DNA of 7,214 nt from JAVWPP01 sp036635835 (GTDB lineage Bacteria; Bacillota; Clostridia; TANB77; CAG-465). Of the stretch, positions 1 to 5,448 are shown piece by piece. The stretch lies in the NCBI GenBank assembly GCA_036635835.1, contig JAVWPP010000047.1, positions 1 through 7,214 on the forward strand, in the 5' to 3' direction. The position numbers and the translations under genes are program-made. How positions within the stretch are numbered: the first letter of the stretch is position 1; every line of letters begins with the position of its first letter. Under the pieces are notes generated by a model, which saw only the letters and a list, made by a program, of their open reading frames with translations, was not told the DNA's origin and made no database searches.

Positions 1-1
1 T

Positions 2-1180
2 ACAGACGCAGAATGGTCAGATTACCAAAACAAAAAATGGGCAAATGCTCAAACAAAAGATGGATCAATGTGGACTTGGATTCCGAGATACGCATATAGG
101 ATTATCTATTACGATAAACCCGTAGTAAATAACGTAGCTCCTGCAGGCGGAAATATAATTGGATACTCAGATAATAGAGGCCTAGTAGATAAAAACGGAG
201 TAGCAAGTACAAAATTTAATAGATTAAACGGAAGAGTAGAAATTGTATTTTTAGGAGCAGATAATTTCAAATACTTAGAAGGAGATAAATTTGTTGGAGA
301 TGTAAGAAAAACAGGTGGCACAGATAATCCAAATAACTATGTTATACACCCAGCGTTTTCAGCCGTAAGAAGAACTGGATATACAAAAAAAGCAGATGGG
401 AATTTTGGTAACACAAAAGAAATACCGGGATTCTGGGTGTCTAAGTTTGGAATGGCTGAATATTACATATCCAAGCCGAATTATTCCTCTAGAACACAAA
501 TAACAATTTCAGCTATATTTCAGCAAGGAAAAAATATAGCAAGTGCAAGAGAAATAACAGGTGGAGATTCAATGGCAATGACGATTACTCAGTGGGGAGC
601 TGTTGCTTATTTAGCAAAAGGAAGTGGAAGAGAGCCAGATAAAAATGCAAATGGATTTTTAACAGGTAACGGAGATTATATAAGAAGTGCAAATCAAAGT
701 ACAACTGGAAATGCGACTGGCGTTTATGATCTCTCAGGATGTGCAAGTGAATATTTAGCTTCATATCTTAGTACAGGAACGTTAACTAATTCAGATATAC
801 AAAATCTAACACAAAATAAAGATACTAGATATGTAGATGTATATGCAGTAGGCAGTGGAAATACTTCAGCTTCAAATTACGAAGCTAATGCAGATAAATA
901 TGGAGATGCTGTCTATGAGGTAAGTACTAATGGAGTAAACAACCCAAGAGCATGGAGTAATAGTAATTCTCAGTTTCCAATTACGTCCACTCCAGTATTC
1001 CACCGTGGTGAAGCATATATGAGTACTGCCAGCGGTATATTTTCAATCAATTACTATACAGGACAGCCGTACGAATATATAGGCTGGCGCCGGAGTTTTC
1101 ACTTTCTAACATCGATCCAATTTACCCTTTGTATTCACAATTACAACAACTTTACACTAACATATAACAAAAAAGCATAA
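2..1180 (+). CDS. FGE/SUMF1-fold surface-type protein, 3' part (5' end outside the window)
   Basis: The reading frame is open to the window edge from base 2, so the ATG at 68 is internal and the N-terminus lies upstream. The early motif DGSMWTWIPRYAYRI, the YVIHPAF stretch, IPGFWVSKF, the segment GVYDLSGCASEYLA and the late RG...GWR pattern match the order seen in formylglycine-generating-enzyme-like (C-type-lectin-like) domains. In that fold, G-x-(Y/W)-D-(L/M)-S-G-x-x-x-E and a terminal RGG...GFR are hallmarks. Clostridial proteins of this kind often carry a prepilin-like or secretion N-terminus, but that part is not visible here. The paired catalytic cysteines of true FGE are not apparent, so a structural or binding role is more likely than sulfatase activation (inference). 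The last ~27 residues (about bases 1106-1177) look unlike the family and may come from a frameshift near 1090. The annotated stop lies inside the terminator stem. Confidence 0.6.
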   Translation, partial: TDAEWSDYQNKKWANAQTKDGSMWTWIPRYAYRIIYYDKPVVNNVAPAGGNIIGYSDNRGLVDKNGVASTKFNRLNGRVEIVFLGADNFKYLEGDKFVGDVRKTGGTDNPNNYVIHPAFSAVRRTGYTKKADGNFGNTKEIPGFWVSKFGMAEYYISKPNYSSRTQITISAIFQQGKNIASAREITGGDSMAMTITQWGAVAYLAKGSGREPDKNANGFLTGNGDYIRSANQSTTGNATGVYDLSGCASEYLASYLSTGTLTNSDIQNLTQNKDTRYVDVYAVGSGNTSASNYEANADKYGDAVYEVSTNGVNNPRAWSNSNSQFPITSTPVFHRGEAYMSTASGIFSINYYTGQPYEYIGWRRSFHFLTSIQFTLCIHNYNNFTLTYNKKA

Positions 1181-1210
1181 GCGCTATACCCTAGCTGCCT
1201 ATGCTTTTTT
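1169..1210. terminator. Bidirectional Rho-independent terminator between convergent genes
   Basis: An 11-bp perfect arm pair (AAAAAAGCATA at 1169-1179 with TATGCTTTTTT at 1200-1210) is extended by an imperfect inner stem ending in GCTA/TAGC around a TACCC loop. The run of T at 1205-1210 serves the + strand gene. The run of A at 1169-1174 becomes a T run on the - strand and would end the cyclophilin transcript. The stop codon of the upstream + gene (1178-1180) falls inside the left arm. Confidence 0.85.
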
Positions 1211-1276
1211 ACATTATATAATCTATACTTACCTCTACGTTTTATTTGAATCATCCCGCATCGTATATAAATCAAT

Positions 1277-1840
1277 CTACCCTCTTTTAAACTTTTTAGG
1301 CTCTGCATATGAAACTCCAAAAGTCTCAACAGTTACCTTTTGCATAACTGGTGGTTCTACTGGTCTATCTTTTCCGCCACCAAAAGAACTTCTAGTCATA
1401 ACTCTAGACTTAACTATAGTATCTACAACGTCCATTCCCTCTATAACGCTACCAAATGCAGCATAATCTCCATCTAAAAATACTGAATCATCAGTAACTA
1501 TAAAGAACTGAGAACCTGCGCTATTTGGGCTAGAGCTTCTTGCCATAGATAGCATACCTCTAACGTGAGATAATGTGTTATTTACTCCGTTTTTCTTAAA
1601 CTCTCCTTGTATGCTGTAGTCTGGTCCGCCCATTCCACTGCCATCTGGATCTCCGCCTTGGGCCATGAATCCAGGTATTGTTCTATGGAATATTAAGCCG
1701 TTATAGAAACCTTTATTTATTAAAGAAATAAAGTTATTAACTGTTTCTGGTGCTTGATTTGGATATAGCTCAAGCTTAATTATCCCACCACTATTCATTT
1801 CAATTGTTACTACTGGTTTTTTAGTTTTCTCTTCCATCAT
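1277..1840 (-). CDS. ppiB: Cyclophilin-type peptidyl-prolyl cis-trans isomerase
   Basis: This is a 187-residue single-domain cyclophilin that catalyses cis-trans isomerisation of Xaa-Pro bonds. It has no signal peptide, so a cytosolic location is expected. The catalytic landmarks are clear: FHR at residues 51-53, QGGD at 61-64 (the human CypA F53/H54/R55 and Q63-D66 region), SMARSS...NSAGSQFFI at about 98-114, and LDGDYAAFGSVIEGMDVV. It is longer than the ~145-residue B. subtilis PpiB because of a Gly-rich insert after QGGD and a Gly/Pro-rich tail before the final strand. Such extensions are common in clostridial cyclophilins. Two adjacent ATG codons follow the AAGGAG ribosome binding site (1850-1845). 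The first leaves only 4 nt of spacing and the second (1837) leaves 7 nt, which matches other genes here, so 1837 may be the true start. The gene is monocistronic and convergent with the FGE-like gene. Confidence 0.93.
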   Translation of the reverse strand: MMEEKTKKPVVTIEMNSGGIIKLELYPNQAPETVNNFISLINKGFYNGLIFHRTIPGFMAQGGDPDGSGMGGPDYSIQGEFKKNGVNNTLSHVRGMLSMARSSSPNSAGSQFFIVTDDSVFLDGDYAAFGSVIEGMDVVDTIVKSRVMTRSSFGGGKDRPVEPPVMQKVTVETFGVSYAEPKKFKRG

Positions 1841-1844
1841 TGTT

Positions 1845-1850
1845 CTCCTT
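1845..1850 (-). promoter_or_regulatory. Ribosome binding site of the cyclophilin gene
   Basis: AAGGAG reads on the - strand from 1850 to 1845. It lies 4 nt before the first ATG (1840-1838) and 7 nt before the second (1837-1835), so it leaves the choice between the two tandem start codons open and slightly favours the second. Confidence 0.75.
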
Positions 1851-1868
1851 TATATAATATATATGTAT

Positions 1869-1897
1869 ATTGTAGTCTACATACTATGGTTTGTCAA
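1869..1897 (-). promoter_or_regulatory. SigA-type promoter of the cyclophilin gene
   Basis: On the - strand a perfect -35 box TTGACA (1897-1892) and a -10 box TACAAT (1874-1869, one mismatch to TATAAT) are separated by exactly 17 bp. Transcription would start about 20 nt before the ribosome binding site. An 11-bp palindrome, TGTAGTCTACA (1871-1881), overlaps the -10 box. Confidence 0.85.
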
Positions 1898-2082
1898 TAT
1901 AAAGATATTTTAAAGAGATATAAAGTGCATATGTATATATATAAGGCATGAAAATGTAGAAAAATATATAAATAGGGTAAATGAAAAATATATATATAAA
2001 ATGCATAAAGAATATATATAAAATATATATAAAAAATATATAAAGAATATATAAAGAACATATAAAAAACATCTAATTTCTC
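1898..2082. other. Gene-free AT-rich spacer between divergent promoters
   Basis: The stretch separates the cyclophilin promoter (-) from the toxin-antitoxin promoter (+). It is almost entirely A/T. The open frames on its - strand encode only low-complexity Tyr/Ile/Phe runs and are not genes. The part next to the toxin promoter is an 11-bp tandem repeat, listed separately. I see no RNA gene in it. Confidence 0.7.
2005..2072. repeat. 11-bp degenerate tandem repeat, A-tract array
   Basis: Six 11-nt units run almost head to tail: ATAAAGAATAT (2005), then a 2-nt slip, ATAAAATATAT (2018), ATAAAAAATAT (2029), ATAAAGAATAT (2040), ATAAAGAACAT (2051) and ATAAAAAACAT (2062). More degenerate copies may extend left to about 1959. 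The array stops 10 bp before the -35 box of the toxin-antitoxin promoter. A-tracts repeated near the helical period are known to bend DNA, and A/T-rich DNA just upstream of -35 can act as an UP element. Either role here is inference. Confidence 0.75.
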
Positions 2083-2111
2083 TTGACTATTATAACCTAC
2101 TAGGTTATAAT
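2083..2111 (+). promoter_or_regulatory. SigA-type promoter of the toxin-antitoxin operon
   Basis: The -35 box TTGACT (2083-2088, one mismatch) and the -10 box TATAAT (2106-2111, perfect) are 17 bp apart. The start site would fall near 2118, leaving a very short leader before the ribosome binding site at 2124-2129. Confidence 0.88.
2089..2111. promoter_or_regulatory. Palindromic operator covering spacer and -10 box
   Basis: The arms ATTATAACCTA (2089-2099) and TAGGTTATAAT (2101-2111) are perfect 11-bp inverted repeats around a single C at 2100. The palindrome fills the whole promoter spacer and the -10 box, so a dimeric repressor bound here would exclude RNA polymerase. The XRE-type helix-turn-helix protein encoded by the second gene is the obvious candidate, as in known type II toxin-antitoxin operons. 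The binding itself is inferred. Confidence 0.85.
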
Positions 2112-2123
2112 ACATTCATACAA

Positions 2124-2129
2124 AAGGAG
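2124..2129 (+). promoter_or_regulatory. Ribosome binding site fixing the TTG start of the toxin
   Basis: AAGGAG ends 7 nt before the TTG at 2137. No in-frame ATG or GTG lies in a suitable place, so this site is what supports a TTG start. Confidence 0.85.
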
Positions 2130-2136
2130 ATATAGC

Positions 2137-2463
2137 TTGAAGATAATTAAAACACCATCGTATGTAAAAGATTTTAATAAAAAAATTATCAATAAACATT
2201 TAGAAAAAGAAAAACTAACTATAGATAAAATAGAAAAGCTATTAATTAATAGTTTGAATTTAAAAGAGTTAATGCTAAATCCACTGCATATTATATATGG
2301 TATAGAGAAGAAATGTGGAAATTTAAAAAAGATATATACTGCTAAGGTAAATGAAAAATTAAGAATATATATTACACCAAATGGAGAGTATCCGTATGAG
2401 CTTAGTAATATAATAGAAATAGAATTAAGTAAAATAGATGATAAACATTATGGAGAAGGGTAG
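2137..2463 (+). CDS. higB: RelE/HigB-like toxin of a type II toxin-antitoxin system
   Basis: This is a 108-residue basic protein with the size and pattern of the RelE/HigB superfamily, whose members cleave mRNA on the ribosome. The visible family features are the central LRIYITP strand with its Arg, followed by IEIELSKIDDKHYGEG, the typical C-terminal His/Tyr-bearing end of HigB-like (plasmid maintenance killer) toxins. The N-terminal half is a Lys-rich helical hairpin. Translation starts at TTG behind a good ribosome binding site; this weak codon may keep toxin levels low. The gene is first in the operon, the toxin-first order typical of higBA, and its stop codon directly abuts the antitoxin GTG. 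Toxin identity is by pattern and context; the exact subfamily is not certain. Confidence 0.8.
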   Translation: MKIIKTPSYVKDFNKKIINKHLEKEKLTIDKIEKLLINSLNLKELMLNPLHIIYGIEKKCGNLKKIYTAKVNEKLRIYITPNGEYPYELSNIIEIELSKIDDKHYGEG

Positions 2464-3492
2464 GTGGTTAAAGTGATATATTTTGGAGAATATTTAAAAG
2501 ACTATTTAGAAGTAAGTAATATATCTCAAACTGAGTTTGCAACTAAAATGGGTGTTACGAAGAAGCATATTAATGAGATATTAAACGGTAAAAAAAGCAT
2601 AACGCTTGAAATGGCAGCTAATATAGAAAGGCTTACGGGAATTAGTTCGCAGTTTATAGTAAATATAGAAAACGGCAGAATTATAGAAGAGTATTTAAAT
2701 TCTATGTTTAAAGATGAAAGCGAAATAATGAAATACGCAAAAGCAGATTTCCATTTAAATGAACTAGAAAAAAGAAACTGGCTTACGTTTAAAGATAGAA
2801 CTAATGCATATCAAGTGTGTATAGATCTTATGAATTTTTTAAAAATCAAAGATTTTAACGTTTTAGAAGAAATGAAATCTAAAGTTCTTTTTAAGAAAAC
2901 AGGAGAAGATTTTAACAAGCTAACCCTTTGGATTGCAAGGTGCGAAGAGCTTTGCACGCAGCAAGATGTAGCAGAGTACGCGCCATCTAATTTCACTCTT
3001 CTTATAAAAGAATTAAAAGCTCTAAGCTATGAAGAAGGCTTTAGCGTAGAAAAAGTAGGCAAGCTACTAAATAAATACGGAATATTTTTTGTAGTAGAAA
3101 AAGCTCTACCTTCTTCTAAAGTAAGAGGAGCAATGAAAATACGCGGAAATAAGCCAGCTATTTTTCTAACTAAAAACTACGTAGCCAAAGACTCTTTCTA
3201 CTTCGAGCTTTTCCATGAACTTGGTCACTGTAAATCAGACTACAACGTAGGAAAGAATAAAGTTATAATAGATGGAGATGAAGAGCAAGAAAGAAAAGCA
3301 GATATTTTTGCTCTAACCACTATGGTAAGCGAGCAAGCTCAAAAAGAAATACTTCTTTCAAAAACAGAAAAAGAGCTTCTAAGCATATCTAAAAAGCATA
3401 AAATCTCTATGTCATTTATAGTAGGCAAACTAGCTAAAACAGGAAGGCTAAAATATAGTAGCAACATGTATAATAAGTATAAAAATATATAA
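2464..3492 (+). CDS. higA: HigA-like antitoxin: XRE helix-turn-helix fused to ImmA/IrrE (M78) metallopeptidase domain
   Basis: A 342-residue protein, over three times a simple HigA antitoxin. Residues ~9-66 form an XRE/HigA helix-turn-helix (SQTEFATKMGVTKKHINEIL, then KKSITLEMAANIERLTG). Residues ~70-170 are a helical linker with no motif I recognise. Residues ~200-330 match the ImmA/IrrE family: FELFHELGH with the zinc motif H251-E-x-x-H255, then EEQERKADIFA at ~273-283, and the closing ISMSFIVGKLAKTGRL helices. The first part should bind the palindrome at 2089-2111 and neutralise the toxin. The second is related to proteases that cut phage and stress repressors. The Glu usually found just before Ala in the family's EA(N/D)xFA motif is Lys278 here, so catalytic competence is open. 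Start GTG at 2464 sits 8 nt after GGAG (2452-2455) and directly after the toxin stop; a second GTG at codon 4 is badly spaced. Confidence 0.85.
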   Translation: MVKVIYFGEYLKDYLEVSNISQTEFATKMGVTKKHINEILNGKKSITLEMAANIERLTGISSQFIVNIENGRIIEEYLNSMFKDESEIMKYAKADFHLNELEKRNWLTFKDRTNAYQVCIDLMNFLKIKDFNVLEEMKSKVLFKKTGEDFNKLTLWIARCEELCTQQDVAEYAPSNFTLLIKELKALSYEEGFSVEKVGKLLNKYGIFFVVEKALPSSKVRGAMKIRGNKPAIFLTKNYVAKDSFYFELFHELGHCKSDYNVGKNKVIIDGDEEQERKADIFALTTMVSEQAQKEILLSKTEKELLSISKKHKISMSFIVGKLAKTGRLKYSSNMYNKYKNI

Positions 3493-3516
3493 AGAAGAGA
3501 AGAAGAAAAAATAAAA

Positions 3517-3616
3517 NNNNNNNNNNNNNNNNNNNNNNNNNNNNNNNNNNNNNNNNNNNNNNNNNNNNNNNNNNNNNNNNNNNNNNNNNNNNNNNNNNNN
3601 NNNNNNNNNNNNNNNN
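3517..3616. other. Assembly gap (100 N)
   Basis: Exactly 100 undetermined bases, the usual placeholder for a gap of unknown length. The left flank (3493-3516) is a purine-only-like A/G tract broken by a single T, and the right flank is also A-rich, which suggests a low-complexity assembly break. No gene can be called here, and sequence could be missing. Confidence 0.97.
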
Positions 3617-3624
3617 AAAAAGAA

Positions 3625-3652
3625 AAAGCGTAAAAACTAGATACTACGCTTT
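3625..3652. repeat. Inverted repeat (weak hairpin), possibly a terminator
   Basis: AAAGCGTA (3625-3632) and TACGCTTT (3645-3652) form an 8-bp stem with a 12-nt loop. On the + strand only three T follow within the stem end, which is poor for termination. On the - strand the stem is followed by a T-rich run with a single C, which is better, but no - strand gene lies to its right. It could be the end of a + transcript hidden by the gap. Confidence 0.4.
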
Positions 3653-3688
3653 AAACAAAAAAACGAAAAGCAAATTATGTTAAACTAG

Positions 3689-3717
3689 TTGCTAAAAACC
3701 TAAAAATAATGTATAAT
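3689..3717 (+). promoter_or_regulatory. Probable promoter of the metallophosphoesterase-ogg-hslO-Nudix operon
   Basis: A perfect -10 box TATAAT (3712-3717) lies 17 bp downstream of TTGCTA (3689-3694), which matches the -35 consensus at four of six positions. It is 23 bp before the chosen start of the first gene. Confidence 0.65.
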
Positions 3718-3731
3718 AAACAAAGAAAATG

Positions 3732-3736
3732 AGGTG
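3732..3736 (+). promoter_or_regulatory. Ribosome binding site deciding the metallophosphoesterase start
   Basis: AGGTG (within GAGGTG, 3731-3736) precedes the ATG at 3741 by 4 nt. The upstream in-frame ATG at 3729 overlaps this site and has no ribosome binding site of its own, so 3741 is preferred. Confidence 0.6.
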
Positions 3737-3740
3737 CATT

Positions 3741-4619
3741 ATGCAAGTAATAATAGCCGCTGCAATAATATTTTTTGTTTTTGCAATATGGATATACATA
3801 GATACAAACACAGTAGAAAGAGTAGATTTCGAAGTCAAATCTAAAAAAATACCAAAAGAGTTCGATGGATTCAAAATAGTATATATAACAGACATACACA
3901 ACAAAACAAGTAAAAGAAATATAACAGATAAAGTTATAGAAAAAGCAAATAAAGAAGAAGCAGACATAGCCGTGCTTGGTGGAGACTATATATTTAGAAG
4001 CATATTAAAATATAGAGAAGAAAAGCTAGGAGACGGTCTTAAAGAAAGCCATGGATGCGTAGAAGATGTAGAAAAAGCGTGGAAAAAACTTAAAATGCTT
4101 AAAGCAAAAGATGGAGTTTACGCAGTTTTAGGCAATCATGACTACTGGGAAAAGAAATCTGTAACCCTAGAAAACATGGAAAAAAGCGGAGTTAAAAGCT
4201 TAGACAACGCAGCATACTGGCTAGAAAGAGGAGAAGCTAGAATAAGACTTGGCGGAACCTCAGACATAAGCGAAGATATGAGCGATATAACTAAAACAGT
4301 AGACGAAGTAAACGGAGAATATACAGTTCTAGTTTGCCACTCGCCAGTTATACTCACTCTTCCAAACAAAGACGTATCTAAAGTAGATCTAATGCTAGCT
4401 GGCCACCTTCACGGAGGACAAATCAATCTATTTGGTATATTCTCGCCCCTTATACAAAAAAGGTGGAGAGGAAACATAACCCATGGCAGAGCAACAGTAA
4501 ACGGAGTAGACCTTATCCTATCTAAAGGCGTAGGTACTTCCCTTATACCACTTAGATTTTGCGCAAAACCAGACTACTGCATAATAACCCTTAGGAGTGA
4601 CGTAGATGATAGAAATTAA
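3741..4619 (+). CDS. Membrane-anchored metallophosphoesterase (YaeI-like)
   Basis: A 292-residue calcineurin-type phosphoesterase. Residues ~3-20 are a single hydrophobic segment followed by a charged stretch, so the protein is probably anchored by its N-terminus. All dinuclear-metal motifs are present in order: D51-x-H53 (TDIH), GGD at 80-82, GNHD at 131-134, H200 in CHSP, and GHLHGG at 221-226. The combination of an N-terminal membrane segment, the short DIH spacing and GHxHGGQ resembles the YaeI/YkuE group of phosphodiesterases. Members of that group have been linked to lipid-related or cell-envelope substrates, but the substrate here is unknown. The start at 3741 gives a compact signal anchor; an upstream ATG at 3729 would add four residues. 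The last 14 nt overlap ogg, so the two are likely translationally coupled. I see no missing catalytic residue. Confidence 0.88.
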   Translation: MQVIIAAAIIFFVFAIWIYIDTNTVERVDFEVKSKKIPKEFDGFKIVYITDIHNKTSKRNITDKVIEKANKEEADIAVLGGDYIFRSILKYREEKLGDGLKESHGCVEDVEKAWKKLKMLKAKDGVYAVLGNHDYWEKKSVTLENMEKSGVKSLDNAAYWLERGEARIRLGGTSDISEDMSDITKTVDEVNGEYTVLVCHSPVILTLPNKDVSKVDLMLAGHLHGGQINLFGIFSPLIQKRWRGNITHGRATVNGVDLILSKGVGTSLIPLRFCAKPDYCIITLRSDVDDRN

Positions 4620-5448
4620 AGTAACTTGCTTTAACTTACAAGAAACCCTAGACTGCGGTCAGTGTTTTAGATGGTATAAAAACGAGGACAGTAGCTTTAC
4701 AGGCGTAATAAAAGATAGAGTAGTAAATTTAAAACAGGAAAAAGATATTATATATATAGATAGCAATAAAGAAGAAAACCTAGAAGAAACAATAAAAGAA
4801 TATTTAGATTTAAATGTAGAATATATAGATATAGAAAAAGAAATATATAATATAGATACAAATATACAAAAAGCGCTGCAAAATACAAGCGGTATGAGAA
4901 TACTAAACCAAGATAAATTTGAGACTGTTATATCGTATATAATATCTGCAAACAACAATATTCCTAGAATAAAAAAATCCGTAGATGAAATAAGCAAAAA
5001 ATACGGAGAAAAACAAATATATAAAGGTAAAGAATACTATACATTTCCATCAGTAGCTAGCCTTTCTAAAGCATCTAAAGAAGACCTAAGAGCCCTTGGA
5101 GTAGGCTTTAGAGATAAATACATAGTTAGCACAGTAGATAAGATAAAAAGCAAAGAAAACTTTTTAGAAGACTTAGATAAACTTAGTACAGATGACCTAA
5201 AAAAAGAGCTAATAACTTTTAGCGGCGTAGGAAGTAAAGTAGCAGACTGCGTAATACTTTTTGCATATAACAGAAAAGAAGCTTTCCCTGTAGATACATG
5301 GGTTAAAAAAGTAATGCAGAAGCTATACTACTCTTGCAATGAAATAGACAATAAAATAATATTAGAAGATAGTAAAAAAAGATTTGGAAAATACGCTGGA
5401 ATCATTCAGCAGCATTTATTTCAAAATATAAGAAAGGAGTTAATATAA
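4606..5448 (+). CDS. ogg: 8-oxoguanine DNA glycosylase/AP lyase (Ogg family)
   Basis: A 280-residue bifunctional base-excision enzyme that removes 8-oxoguanine from DNA. The N-terminal OGG domain (~1-100) begins with the recognition loop CGQCFRW, whose G18 corresponds to human OGG1 Gly42. The helix-hairpin-helix-GPD domain follows: FSGVGSKVADC at 205-215 with catalytic K211 (OGG1 Lys249), and PVD at 228-230 with catalytic D230 (Asp268). Other OGG1 landmarks also align by eye: NNNIPR with N116 and R121 (Asn149, Arg154), GFR with F168 and R169 (Tyr203, Arg204), C215 (Cys253), and QQHLF with Q268 and F272 (Gln315, Phe319). The set looks complete, so an active enzyme is expected. AGGAG (4593-4597) sits 8 nt before the ATG, inside the preceding gene. 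The stop codon is followed directly by the hslO ATG. Ogg replaces Fpg/MutM in several clostridia, including C. acetobutylicum. Confidence 0.94.
   Translation: MIEIKVTCFNLQETLDCGQCFRWYKNEDSSFTGVIKDRVVNLKQEKDIIYIDSNKEENLEETIKEYLDLNVEYIDIEKEIYNIDTNIQKALQNTSGMRILNQDKFETVISYIISANNNIPRIKKSVDEISKKYGEKQIYKGKEYYTFPSVASLSKASKEDLRALGVGFRDKYIVSTVDKIKSKENFLEDLDKLSTDDLKKELITFSGVGSKVADCVILFAYNRKEAFPVDTWVKKVMQKLYYSCNEIDNKIILEDSKKRFGKYAGIIQQHLFQNIRKELI

Noticed and set aside
2005..2072. CRISPR-like array
   Set aside because: Units are 11 nt and contiguous with no spacers, so this is a simple tandem repeat.
1884..2115. Two - strand open frames rich in Tyr, Ile and Phe
   Set aside because: They arise from the AT-rich 11-bp repeat, show only low-complexity composition, lack a ribosome binding site and overlap two promoters.
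3625..3652. Firm terminator call for the toxin-antitoxin operon
   Set aside because: The + strand lacks a good T run after the 8-bp stem, and the gap separates it from the antitoxin. It is kept only as a weak inverted repeat.
3729..3740. Upstream ATG as start of the metallophosphoesterase
   Set aside because: It has no ribosome binding site and overlaps the GAGGTG that serves the ATG at 3741. It cannot be fully excluded.
4659..4997. 112-codon - strand open frame within ogg, and similar ones inside the other + strand genes
   Set aside because: They lie antisense to well-supported genes, have no ribosome binding site and give hydrophobic shadow peptides typical of AT-rich coding DNA.
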